Shown here piece by piece: positions 7,465-15,221 of a DNA stretch of 38,646 nucleotides. The notes below the pieces were generated by a model that had not been told where the DNA came from, ran no database searches, and saw only the letters and a list, made by a program, of their open reading frames with translations. The DNA comes from Microcaldota archaeon (lineage in GTDB: Archaea; Micrarchaeota; Micrarchaeia; Micrarchaeales; CABMGC01). The stretch spans positions 1 through 38,646 of the forward strand of contig JAKATZ010000028.1 of NCBI GenBank assembly GCA_021827925.1, written 5' to 3'. Each line of letters starts with the position of its first letter. The first letter of the stretch is position 1. A program made the position numbers and the translations under genes.

Positions 7465-7533
7465 ATGGGACTGCTTAAGTCGATCGGCGCTCTGATAGGT
7501 TTCTATGCCTACTCTATGGGTTTATTAGCCTAG
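7465..7533 (+). CDS. Possible 22-residue hydrophobic peptide (leaderless)
   Basis: The ORF encodes a small hydrophobic peptide with one lysine near the start (MGLLKSIGALIG, then FYAYSMGLLA). It could form a single short membrane helix. Support comes from the well-spaced TATA box and a hairpin shortly after the stop. There is no homology or Shine-Dalgarno support, so it could also be the start of a non-coding RNA. The surrounding 7409-7712 stretch holds no other gene that I can see. Confidence 0.3.
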   Translation: MGLLKSIGALIGFYAYSMGLLA

Positions 7534-7539
7534 AGTATA

Positions 7540-7621
7540 CCCCAACCCCTTGGGGTGGGGACACTAATATCGAAGATGCAACAGTCTTGCGATACAGCAT
7601 ACCCCACAGCTTGCTGTGGGG
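7540..7621. repeat. Pair of GC-rich palindromes, possible IS200/IS605-like remnant or structured RNA
   Basis: Two hairpins lie 41 bases apart. The first has arms CCCCAACCCC (7540-7549) and GGGGTGGGG (7552-7560) with a TT loop and one bulged base. The second has perfect 9-base arms CCCCACAGC (7602-7610) and GCTGTGGGG (7613-7621), also with a TT loop. Both follow the same ATACCCCA lead-in. Short-looped hairpins at both ends are typical of IS200/IS605 elements and the small mobile elements derived from them, but no transposase is present. Confidence 0.4.
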
Positions 7622-7712
7622 TGGTTGATTCGTTCTCTTTTCCGTCCTTTTTTCAACTACGGGAAGCGAGCTAGCTGGAATCATATTATCTCCTATCATA
7701 TCTCTTTATGTT

Positions 7713-8435
7713 TTGCTGCGGTATTTATACCAGATAAAGAACATCGATATAAAAAGGTTTATCGCTTCGTGCGCAATCCTATTGGCAGGATGGATGGCAT
7801 ATTTAGCTGTATTTGCAAATTTGGGTTTCCTGTCTTTCATATTGACCTCCGCCCTTATAATTTTAAACATGGCCCTGTTCTTTGCAGCATTGAAGGTTAA
7901 CGGAATATCGGGTTTGGCAAAACTTGAAAAAGAAACCACCCACAAAACAGACGTGGCATATCTTATAGGTGTGATGGGCAGTATGATCCTAATATTGTTG
8001 GTTCCCCCTCCTGGCCGTACCGGTCCTTCCATTGTTTCCTCGTGTATTGCAAGCCCTGGATACTACTGCAGCAATCCGGTTTTTGGCCATTCGACAGGCA
8101 ACATAACGGTACAGATAGGACAGGATACTGGAACCAATTGGACTGCAGTGAATGCGATATTTGTGCCTGATCAGTATGAATCGGCAGTTGTTTCAGCGCA
8201 GAACCTCGGGAGCGGAGGAATAGGGGGTTTCGGAACAGCGTATTCAGCTAATGTGTATTCAATAGGCAGCATACCTTCCGGCACACAGACAACAGTACAT
8301 TTCAACGCATGGAATGGAATCATAGTTGCAGTCGGAACAGCAGCGCTAGGATACATATGGGTTTCGTACACAACACCTGCAGACAATACGGCCCAATATA
8401 CAGTGCTGGCATCTATAGGTGTGAATGCAACCTGA
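7713..8435 (+). CDS. Membrane-anchored surface protein with a putative beta-sandwich ectodomain
   Basis: A 240-residue protein with three hydrophobic helices in the first 110 residues (about 15-35, 38-60 and 88-104). A PPPGRTGPS turn leads into an extracellular-looking domain rich in G, S, T, N and Y. That domain has a cysteine pair (SCIASPGYYC), several N-x-S/T sites and alternating beta-like segments ending in QYTVLASIGVNAT. I believe similar domains recur in surface proteins of Micrarchaeota, but this is from memory. The start is uncertain: TTG 7713 keeps the first helix, and no ATG fits better. Confidence 0.55.
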   Translation: MLRYLYQIKNIDIKRFIASCAILLAGWMAYLAVFANLGFLSFILTSALIILNMALFFAALKVNGISGLAKLEKETTHKTDVAYLIGVMGSMILILLVPPPGRTGPSIVSSCIASPGYYCSNPVFGHSTGNITVQIGQDTGTNWTAVNAIFVPDQYESAVVSAQNLGSGGIGGFGTAYSANVYSIGSIPSGTQTTVHFNAWNGIIVAVGTAALGYIWVSYTTPADNTAQYTVLASIGVNAT

Positions 8436-8442
8436 CGACAGT

Positions 8443-8715
8443 CTATAGTCCCTGGAAGTCTGATGCGACCTTCCCCGGAGGGAAAATCCTGCCGTTCTGC
8501 GCCTCAACCGGTAGCCCGGTTTCCAAAGCTATCCTCTTAAGCTCCGACATGTCTATCATCCTTTCTGTAAAAAGTTCAGCGTATTCTATATTTCCCAGAG
8601 TCACCCTCTTCACCTCAAAAGTCATCTGCTGAAACATGCCGCTCCTCACCACGCGGATCTTTATACTGCCTTTCTTTATTATCTCCAATGTTTTTCCTGT
8701 GATATCCGCAGCCAT
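8443..8715 (-). CDS. Small conserved-looking protein of unknown function (90 aa)
   Basis: A 90-residue soluble protein that I cannot assign. It has a beta-rich first half (ITGKTLEIIKKGSIKIRVVRSG) and a helical second half (DMSELKRIALETGLPVEAQ), and ends in a flexible tail. No metal ligands or membrane segments are visible. ATG 8715 follows AAGGGTG and sits about 15 bases after the predicted transcript start. The TTG at 8733 would add six residues. A strong TATA box at 8751-8760 is shared back-to-back with the nuoA promoter region, so the two may be regulated together. Confidence 0.6.
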   Translation of the reverse strand: MAADITGKTLEIIKKGSIKIRVVRSGMFQQMTFEVKRVTLGNIEYAELFTERMIDMSELKRIALETGLPVEAQNGRIFPPGKVASDFQGL

Positions 8716-8750
8716 AAGCAGCACCCTTTCCAATGGAGTTCGGCAAGCAC

Positions 8751-8858
8751 TTTATATAAACCCTAGCACCACGGAAGCCCGATACCCTACAATATCCAAC
8801 AGCAGCAGTAATGCATCTTATACCTGTCTCGGTAAATCACGGGCAACGTTATTTAAAT
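8751..8858. promoter_or_regulatory. Divergent promoter region for the 90-residue gene and nuoA
   Basis: TTTATATAAA at 8751-8760 serves the - strand gene starting at 8715. TTATTTAAAT at 8849-8858 is centred about 28 bases before the nuoA ATG at 8882 and probably drives the complex I operon from a leaderless or nearly leaderless transcript. Confidence 0.55.
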
Positions 8859-8881
8859 TGTCTAATCTTGTATAGGGGTGT

Positions 8882-9244
8882 ATGGTGGCGCTTGCATACA
8901 TTGCTGTACTGGTCTTTATCCTATTCTCCATCGCAGAGCCTGCGGGATTGCTTCTGACTTCAAAGCTAATGAGAATAAACAAGGAGCAGAACTCCATATC
9001 CAAGCTCAATTTCGAGAGCGCTGAGGAAAGCGTAGGAAAGCGCATAACGATAATGTCGGAGTACTTCCACTACTTCTCTGCGTTCCTTGCATTCGAGATT
9101 ATAGTGGCCGTTATTCTGATCTGGGCCGGTGTGGCGAGGTCTCTGCCAAAGACCGCCAGCGTGGGGATTCTCATGCTCGCGCTTCTGGGGTTCGCAATGG
9201 AGGGATTCGTGATAATATTCGCCAGTAAAAAAGAGGAGGGCTAA
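8882..9244 (+). CDS. nuoA: Complex I subunit A
   Basis: The small membrane subunit (120 residues, three hydrophobic helices) that helps form the quinone-channel end of complex I. The loop NFESAEESVGKR corresponds to the family's YESG loop, and FLAFEIIVAVILIWA to the FDVE motif. The usual aspartate is replaced by glutamate and the following glutamate by isoleucine, so the protein is divergent. Its position first in a nuo cluster, with the stop overlapping the nuoB ATG by one base, makes the call firm. Confidence 0.85.
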   Translation: MVALAYIAVLVFILFSIAEPAGLLLTSKLMRINKEQNSISKLNFESAEESVGKRITIMSEYFHYFSAFLAFEIIVAVILIWAGVARSLPKTASVGILMLALLGFAMEGFVIIFASKKEEG

Positions 9245-9816
9245 TGGATTATGAGATAGACAGGAACAGCGGGGAGTTCCTTAATGCTAAGAAGGAAATG
9301 GACATGCTTGTCATGGAGTCGATGAAAAGCCAGAAAGTAAAGCCAAACGTCGTATTCGCGAAGCTCTCGGAGCTTACGAAGGCCTTTTCCGGCAGCATAG
9401 TGCAGTGGTCAAGGATAAATTCACTATGGCCCCTGCAGTTCGGCCTTGCATGCTGCGCTATAGAGCTCATGGCATTCGGCTCGCCGCGTATAGATGCGGA
9501 GCGCAAGGGTTACCTCCTCTTCAGGTCGACGCCACGGCAGGCAGACGTGATGGTAATAGCCGGATGGGTTACAAAATCGATGGTGCCTGAGATAAAACGC
9601 ATGTACGAACAGATGGCCAGGCCCAGGTACGTGATAGCGTTCGGGGAGTGTGCCACTGCCGGAGGTCCGTGGTGGGAGAGCTACAATATAATAAATGGGA
9701 TAGACCAGGTACTTCCTGTTGACGTATATTCGATAGGCTGCCCTCCAAGGCCCGAAAATCTTTTCGAAGCCCTGATGAAGCTCCAGAAGAAGCTTGGTGG
9801 TAAGGTTGAAGATTGA
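9244..9816 (+). CDS. nuoB: Complex I subunit B, N2 iron-sulfur cluster protein
   Basis: A 190-residue peripheral-arm subunit carrying the terminal N2 4Fe-4S cluster that reduces quinone. Ligands are visible as the tandem cysteines in FGLACCAIELM, the cysteine in FGECATAGG and the cysteine in SIGCPPRPE. The N-terminal 50 residues are charged and longer than in many homologues. It overlaps the start of nuoC by about 23 bases in another frame, as is common in this tightly packed cluster. Confidence 0.95.
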   Translation: MDYEIDRNSGEFLNAKKEMDMLVMESMKSQKVKPNVVFAKLSELTKAFSGSIVQWSRINSLWPLQFGLACCAIELMAFGSPRIDAERKGYLLFRSTPRQADVMVIAGWVTKSMVPEIKRMYEQMARPRYVIAFGECATAGGPWWESYNIINGIDQVLPVDVYSIGCPPRPENLFEALMKLQKKLGGKVED

Positions 9817-10174
9817 AAGGAACTTCCTGAAGCCTAAGATGGCCGAGATGAAGAAGGAAGGCTTCGATTATCTTGTAAAGATAACGGCCGTCGACTATGT
9901 GACTTACGTCGAGGCCGTTTATGTAATCAGGAACATCGATAAAGATACCGAGATGCTCCTCGAGGTAGATCTGGATCCTTCCGATCTGTGGCTGCCTACA
10001 ATGCTTCCTATTTACAAGGCGTCCGACTGGTACGAGCGCGAGCTTCAGGAGATGTTCGGAATTGAGATAAAAGGCAGGAGAGCTCGCCGACTTCTGCTCG
10101 AAAAATGGGACGGCAAGGAATATCCATTGCGTAAGAGCTTCAAATGGAACGCGCCTTACGCTACGAGTGAATGA
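9794..10174 (+). CDS. nuoC: Complex I subunit C
   Basis: A peripheral-arm subunit (126 residues) corresponding to the 30-kDa protein that docks with NuoD. The diagnostic region is SDWYERELQEMFGIEIKGRRARRLLLEKWDGKEYPLRKSF, with the conserved ERE and PLRK elements. It is short for the family, with little before the core. The start is TTG 9794 within nuoB; other starts nearby cannot be excluded. NuoC is separate from NuoD here, not fused. Confidence 0.92.
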   Translation: MVVRLKIERNFLKPKMAEMKKEGFDYLVKITAVDYVTYVEAVYVIRNIDKDTEMLLEVDLDPSDLWLPTMLPIYKASDWYERELQEMFGIEIKGRRARRLLLEKWDGKEYPLRKSFKWNAPYATSE

Positions 10175-10175
10175 T

Positions 10176-11270
10176 ATGTCTGTAACAAGGATAAACGTAG
10201 GGCCAGTGCATCCAAGCACACACGGCGTATTCCGCATGGTTGTGGATGTTGATGGTGACACTGTGCTTGGGGTGGAGCCTCACATCGGCTTCCTACACCG
10301 GGGAGTTGAGAAACTTGTCGAGAACCGCATGTATCTGCAGTGCCCGCCATACATGGAGAAGCTGGATTACATAGCCCCGATGGCGATGGGGGACAGTTAC
10401 ATCTCGGTTGTCGAGAAAGCGCTTGGAGTGGAAGTGAAGCCAAAGGCCCAGTACGTACGCCTGATACTTCTTGAGTTGCAGAGAATAGCAAGCCATCTTC
10501 TATGGCTCGGCACCCTGTGCAACGATATAGGCCAGATGTTCACCGGTTTCATGTGGGGCTTCAGGGACCGTGACATAATACTGCGCCTGCTGGAAGACGC
10601 CACTGGGCAGCGAATGTTCTACGTAAACATGAGGCTAGGCGGGCTTGTACGCGATCTTCCTGCCGATTTCGAGGAACATGCCCTGAAAACGCTCGATTAC
10701 TTGGAAGGCAGACTGGCCGATTATACCGATCTGCTGGAAAAGAATCCCATATTCATGGAAAGGATGAAAGGCATAGGTATCCTGAAGGCTGAAGATGCGA
10801 AAGATCTCGGAGTCACCGGTCCTGTACTGCGGGCATCAGGGGTATCCTATGATGTGAGGAAGAACAATCCATATTACGCTTACGCCGCCCTAAACTTCAG
10901 GCCCGCCATACAAGGCAGCGGCGACAACTTCGCAAGGTACAAGGTAAGGATGCTCGAGATGGCAGAGAGCATACGCCTTGTGAGGGAAGCATTCAAGAGG
11001 ATGCCAGACGGCGACGCCACCGGAATGCAGATACGGCTGATAACTCCGAAGGCCCAGAACCGGATATCCACGGTGAGCAGGGAATGCCCGCGCGGGGAGC
11101 AGTTCCTGTATCTTGTGGCTGATCCACAGAAAGCTTATAGGTTCTCGATCAGATCGCCGACGTTCATCAATCTGGCAGCGCTGAGTCATATCTCAAAGGG
11201 GCAGCGGTTTGCAGATATAATTGCGATACTTGGCACTCTTGACCTGGTGATGGGAGATGTCGATAAATAG
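10176..11270 (+). CDS. nuoD: Complex I subunit D
   Basis: The 49-kDa subunit (364 residues), which forms the quinone-binding cavity with NuoB. GPVHPSTHGVFR, HRGVEKLVENRMYLQCPPYMEKLDY and the end LDLVMGDVDK are typical. The paired CxxC motifs that hold nickel-iron in related hydrogenases are absent, so this is respiratory complex I and not a membrane hydrogenase. ATG 10176 directly follows nuoC; GTG 10167 is an alternative. The end overlaps nuoH. Confidence 0.95.
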   Translation: MSVTRINVGPVHPSTHGVFRMVVDVDGDTVLGVEPHIGFLHRGVEKLVENRMYLQCPPYMEKLDYIAPMAMGDSYISVVEKALGVEVKPKAQYVRLILLELQRIASHLLWLGTLCNDIGQMFTGFMWGFRDRDIILRLLEDATGQRMFYVNMRLGGLVRDLPADFEEHALKTLDYLEGRLADYTDLLEKNPIFMERMKGIGILKAEDAKDLGVTGPVLRASGVSYDVRKNNPYYAYAALNFRPAIQGSGDNFARYKVRMLEMAESIRLVREAFKRMPDGDATGMQIRLITPKAQNRISTVSRECPRGEQFLYLVADPQKAYRFSIRSPTFINLAALSHISKGQRFADIIAILGTLDLVMGDVDK

Positions 11271-12258
11271 CATCTACGGGCTCTTTGTCTCAGGGCTCAG
11301 TTCGAGCAATCCCCTTACATTCCTGGTCTCGGTAGTGGCGTACGCAATAATAATAATGGTGATAATGTCTGTATTTGCATACCTCTTCGGGTGGGTCGAG
11401 AGAAAGCTAATAGCAAAGGCACAGTACAGGCACGGTCCCACCTATGTGGGAAAATTCGGAATACTGCAGAATCTGGCAGATCTGATCAAGCTCATCGCAA
11501 AGGAAAAGATGGTTCCGTCGAATGCCAACAGGATTCTATTTGCGCTGGCTCCTCAGATACTAGTGGCGATGGCCACCCTCCTAATACTGCTTCTGCCTTT
11601 CTCTCCAACGCTGCAAGCGACAAATCTTGGGGTAGGCCTGCTCGCGATATTCGTGATACTGGGTTTCACTCCCATACTGCTCTTCATCGCTGCATTCTCG
11701 AGCGGTAATAAGTTCGCCGACATAAGCGGCCAGCGTTCTGTCCTGCTGCTTATAAGCTACGAGTTGCCCATGATGCTCGTGATAGCTTCTGTGGCCCTCA
11801 TCGCAAACGGATACAACCTGCAGCACATAATAGCTGGCCAATCAAAGTTTGCATACGCATTCATAATGCCGATAGGCTTGTTTATATTCTTCGTAACCAT
11901 GCTCGCGGAGTTGGAAAGGACGCCGTTCGACCTCAGGGAGGCGGATTCCGAGCTTATAGCGGGATGGCTGACCGATATGAGCGCACCATACTATGCTCTT
12001 TCATTGCTTCTAGATTATACTCGCATGTTTCTTGGCGGCCTTCTTATAGCGATCCTCTTTTTCGGCGGCTGGTCAGGACCTCTGCTCCCGCCTGCTGCAT
12101 GGCTGGTAATAAAGGCTTTTCTGATAGCACTGTTCATCATAATAATCAGGGTTACTCTTGTCAGGATGAGGATAGACCGTGTGCTGAGGTTCGGATGGGC
12201 GTGGCTGATACCCCTAGCATTAATAAATCTTGTACTGACTTATGTATTATTCGGGTGA
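11257..12258 (+). CDS. nuoH: Complex I subunit H
   Basis: A membrane subunit of 333 residues with about eight helices that links the quinone cavity to the proton-pumping arm. ERKLIAKAQYRHGPTYVGKFG and the acidic loop LERTPFDLREADSELIAGW are the family's two hallmark segments and are intact. The ATG at 11257 lies within the end of nuoD, behind GGGAGA, indicating coupled translation. Confidence 0.95.
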   Translation: MSINSIYGLFVSGLSSSNPLTFLVSVVAYAIIIMVIMSVFAYLFGWVERKLIAKAQYRHGPTYVGKFGILQNLADLIKLIAKEKMVPSNANRILFALAPQILVAMATLLILLLPFSPTLQATNLGVGLLAIFVILGFTPILLFIAAFSSGNKFADISGQRSVLLLISYELPMMLVIASVALIANGYNLQHIIAGQSKFAYAFIMPIGLFIFFVTMLAELERTPFDLREADSELIAGWLTDMSAPYYALSLLLDYTRMFLGGLLIAILFFGGWSGPLLPPAAWLVIKAFLIALFIIIIRVTLVRMRIDRVLRFGWAWLIPLALINLVLTYVLFG

Positions 12259-12265
12259 ATTCCTA

Positions 12266-12628
12266 ATGATAAAGCCAATATCGAAAGTAATCAAGGCCCT
12301 TGCGGAGGAGAGGTTTACCACCGAATTCCCTGAAGAGAAGGAATCGCTTCCGGATTCATACAGGGGGATGTTCAGGCTTGACAGGGACACCTGCATAAGC
12401 TGCTCAGCATGCGAGCGCATATGCCCTAACAAGACAATAACAATGGTGGGGATAATCACCGATCGCGGGGAGAAGGTAATGCCGCAGATAGGCATAGAGC
12501 GCTGTCTCTTCTGCGCGCTGTGTGCGGAGGTCTGCCCTCCGAAATGCCTCACGCTTGGCAAGGAGTACGAAGTCTTCGTGGCTTACGACAAGAGGGATCT
12601 CATAAAGAGGCCCGAAGAGCTGGAATAG
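12266..12628 (+). CDS. nuoI: Complex I subunit I, two 4Fe-4S ferredoxin-like subunit
   Basis: A 120-residue protein with two ferredoxin motifs, CISCSACERICP and CLFCALCAEVCP, which carry clusters N6a and N6b and pass electrons to NuoB. The ATG at 12266 follows GGGTGAAT and is preferred over the in-frame upstream start at 12242, which lies inside nuoH. In the absence of NuoEFG, this subunit is the likely entry point for electrons from a ferredoxin or another unknown donor. Confidence 0.95.
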   Translation: MIKPISKVIKALAEERFTTEFPEEKESLPDSYRGMFRLDRDTCISCSACERICPNKTITMVGIITDRGEKVMPQIGIERCLFCALCAEVCPPKCLTLGKEYEVFVAYDKRDLIKRPEELE

Positions 12629-12630
12629 AC

Positions 12631-13110
12631 ATGATACCTTATGAACTACCGATATTCATTTCAGTATCAGCGCTTACCGTATGCGCTTCCTACGCAGTGC
12701 TTGCCGAGAAGCAGATATTCCGCTCTGTAATAGCACTCACTCTCGCATTCACGGGCAGCTCCCTTCTCTTCATGTTCCTGGATCAGACCTTTGTGGCGTT
12801 CCTGCAGCTCTTCATTTTCGTAGGAGGCCTCTCAACATACCTCATTGTTGCGATAGCGGCTGAGGAAACAAAGAAAAAGCCGATAAGCATAGCATACTTC
12901 ACAGTGCTGGCGCTTCTGCTCTCCGCCGGGCTATCCGCGATAGCAGTACGCTCGGGGCCCGCCTCCGTTCATGGAAGCAGCTTCCTTGGCGCAGCTTCCG
13001 CTGCCATATCCTCATACTATCCGATGCTATACGCATCCGCACTGCTCCTGTTTGCTTGCACTTTGGGCAGTGTGATAGTTCTAAAGAAGCACATAAGGTT
13101 GATAGTATGA
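12631..13110 (+). CDS. nuoJ: Complex I subunit J
   Basis: A 159-residue membrane subunit with five hydrophobic helices. The third helix region, VAFLQLFIFVGGLSTYLIV, matches the conserved QVIVYAGA-type segment that carries the pi-bulge in complex I. ATG 12631 starts 2 bases after the nuoI stop, and the longer upstream reading is an overlap with nuoI. The end overlaps nuoK as ATGA. Confidence 0.85.
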   Translation: MIPYELPIFISVSALTVCASYAVLAEKQIFRSVIALTLAFTGSSLLFMFLDQTFVAFLQLFIFVGGLSTYLIVAIAAEETKKKPISIAYFTVLALLLSAGLSAIAVRSGPASVHGSSFLGAASAAISSYYPMLYASALLLFACTLGSVIVLKKHIRLIV

Positions 13111-13415
13111 TACCTCTTGAATTTCCAATGGTGCTGGGAATGGTCGTGATAGCCATAGCACTTGCTGGAATTTCCACCGAACGCCATTTCATAGTAATAA
13201 TGCTCGCCGTGGAGCTAATATTCCTGGCAAGCACCATACTGCTGGTCTCGTTCTTTTCATATTCTACTGATCCTAACCCGATAGGCGTAATGGCTCTGAT
13301 ATCCGTCTGGTCTGTCGCAGCGGCAGAAGTCATAACCCTGATAGCATTCTATGTGTACATCAAGGCAAAGGGTTACGATTTCGACGTTACGAAGCTTTCG
13401 AAGATGAAGTGGTAA
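13107..13415 (+). CDS. nuoK: Complex I subunit K
   Basis: A 102-residue MrpC-like membrane subunit with three helices. The two buried glutamates of the proton path are present in IMLAVELIFLAS and SVAAAEVITLIAFY. ATG 13107 overlaps the nuoJ stop (ATGA), so the upstream in-frame extension is discarded. Confidence 0.9.
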   Translation: MIPLEFPMVLGMVVIAIALAGISTERHFIVIMLAVELIFLASTILLVSFFSYSTDPNPIGVMALISVWSVAAAEVITLIAFYVYIKAKGYDFDVTKLSKMKW

Positions 13416-13418
13416 AAA

Positions 13419-15221
13419 ATGATCGCGCTGATACTGTTATTGCCTGTATTCATTGCATACATTCTTACGGCAGTGCTTCCCAACGGGCCACGGATAAAGT
13501 ACTTTGCAATAATCGGCACGCTGGCAAGCCTGGTCCTCCTTCCATTCATCGGATACGGCAACTACTCCGCACGGTGGTTTGCCGTAGGCGGATACGGCTT
13601 TGACCTTTCGGTATCCGTAGCGCCTCTGAACTACATGCTCCTTGCAATAATCTTGATAATAGCGCCATTCGTATTCCTATACTCTTTCGGATATATCAGT
13701 GCTAGGAACGAGCAGAAGCGTTTCTACCTGGAGATGCTCGGGTTTGAGCTTTCTATGCTCGCATTCGCTATGAGCGGCGGCCTGCTGCTGTTGTTCATAT
13801 CCTGGGAATTCCTGAGCTTCACGAGCTATCTCCTGATAGGCTTCTGGTACGGCCGGGCCGCGCCTCCCCGCGCCGCACGCAAGGCATTCACCATAGTCCT
13901 GATCGGGGACCTCGCACTTCTGGGCGCCATTGTGATATTGTGGAACATCTTCGGAAGCCTAAGTTTCAGCACTATAGCACTGGCTGCTACTCCTATAGGC
14001 CAGGCATACTCCTATTTCGTTTCCGCCGCAGTGCTCTTGATAATCGCGATATTCACGAAATCTGCGCAGTTTCCTTTTCATGAGTGGCTCCCCGATGCGA
14101 TGGAGGGTCCAACTCCCGTATCGGCATTCCTGCACTCCAGCACGATGGTGAAAGCAGGTGTCTTCGCATCAATACTGCTTCTTCCTGTATTCATTGCAAC
14201 TCACACAACTTCGATACTGTTTTACGGCAGCGCCATAACAGTCGCACTCTCTACACTCAATGCAATGAAGGAAACCCACATAAAGAAAGTCATAGCGTAC
14301 TCAACGATCCAGGAGCTCGGCCTCATGATATTTGCGATAAGCGGCGGCGCAGTCCTTGCCGGAATATACTTCTTCCTGGCTCAGAGCTTCTATAAGGCTC
14401 TTCTTTTCTTCAGCTCAGGGTTGATTATGAACGCGTCCGAAACGGAGGATATAACAAAGGCGTACGGCCTGTCTTATAACAAGCTAATCTACTTCTCAAC
14501 GGCATTCGGAGTACTCTCCCTGGCAGGTTTCTTGCCGTTCGACGGTTTCTTCTCGAGCGCCTCGATCAGCTCGTCTTTTTCCTCAAATCTGGTCGTCTAC
14601 GTTGCCGTAACTGCGACAAGCCTGCTTACCAGTTTCTACATATTCCGCTGGTTTCTCCTAGGCTCAAGGCCTACGAAAAATGAGCGCATAAAGGTATCTT
14701 ACGCACATCAGCCCAGAAGCATGGTGTATAGCGTTGTTGCCATGGCCCCTCTGCCTCTCGCAGCATCAATAGTATTTTTCTATCTGAAAGGATTTCTCGT
14801 GTCCAGCACTCCCTACTACCTCTACGGATATCTGTCTTCAAGCGCAATCCATATCTTACCTGCAGACGCCATTCTCGAAACCGCAGTAATACTCGCAGGA
14901 GCAGCCATAAGCTTTGAGGCAATCAGACGCAACACCGTCCTAAGAAACCGGCCTCTTTACTATCTGGTGTACAGCCGCATCGTGTTTGACGCGGCGTACA
15001 CTCATTTCGCAAGGTTTGTTTACGAGATATCCGAAGGCGTTGCGCTTTTCGACCTTTACGTGAGCGATGCATTCGATTCGGTGGGAAAAGCAGTACTCCG
15101 ATCTGGATACGCGCTGCGGAGGCTATCATCCGGAAGCATAAACCTTTACGTGCTTGCGTTATCGATAGGCATACTCCTGATAATAGCTTACGCATACCTT
15201 ACGGGCATACCTGGTGTTTAA
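13419..15221 (+). CDS. nuoL: Complex I subunit L, antiporter-like proton pump
   Basis: A 600-residue antiporter-type subunit with about 16 helices. Key features are the glutamate in FISWEFLSFTSYLL, the lysine in FTKSAQFPFHEWLPDAMEGPTPVSA and the family block HSSTMVKAGV. The C-terminal extension beyond residue 500 contains a long amphipathic stretch and a final helix, corresponding to the lateral helix that clamps the membrane arm. It follows nuoK by 3 bases and abuts nuoN. Confidence 0.95.
   Translation: MIALILLLPVFIAYILTAVLPNGPRIKYFAIIGTLASLVLLPFIGYGNYSARWFAVGGYGFDLSVSVAPLNYMLLAIILIIAPFVFLYSFGYISARNEQKRFYLEMLGFELSMLAFAMSGGLLLLFISWEFLSFTSYLLIGFWYGRAAPPRAARKAFTIVLIGDLALLGAIVILWNIFGSLSFSTIALAATPIGQAYSYFVSAAVLLIIAIFTKSAQFPFHEWLPDAMEGPTPVSAFLHSSTMVKAGVFASILLLPVFIATHTTSILFYGSAITVALSTLNAMKETHIKKVIAYSTIQELGLMIFAISGGAVLAGIYFFLAQSFYKALLFFSSGLIMNASETEDITKAYGLSYNKLIYFSTAFGVLSLAGFLPFDGFFSSASISSSFSSNLVVYVAVTATSLLTSFYIFRWFLLGSRPTKNERIKVSYAHQPRSMVYSVVAMAPLPLAASIVFFYLKGFLVSSTPYYLYGYLSSSAIHILPADAILETAVILAGAAISFEAIRRNTVLRNRPLYYLVYSRIVFDAAYTHFARFVYEISEGVALFDLYVSDAFDSVGKAVLRSGYALRRLSSGSINLYVLALSIGILLIIAYAYLTGIPGV

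Noticed and set aside
9569-10261. 230-codon - strand ORF across nuoB-nuoC-nuoD
   Set aside because: It lies antisense to three recognised complex I genes and shows no motif.
10176-11270. Membrane-bound NiFe hydrogenase instead of complex I
   Set aside because: NuoD lacks both CxxC pairs needed for the nickel-iron site, and its ends match complex I.
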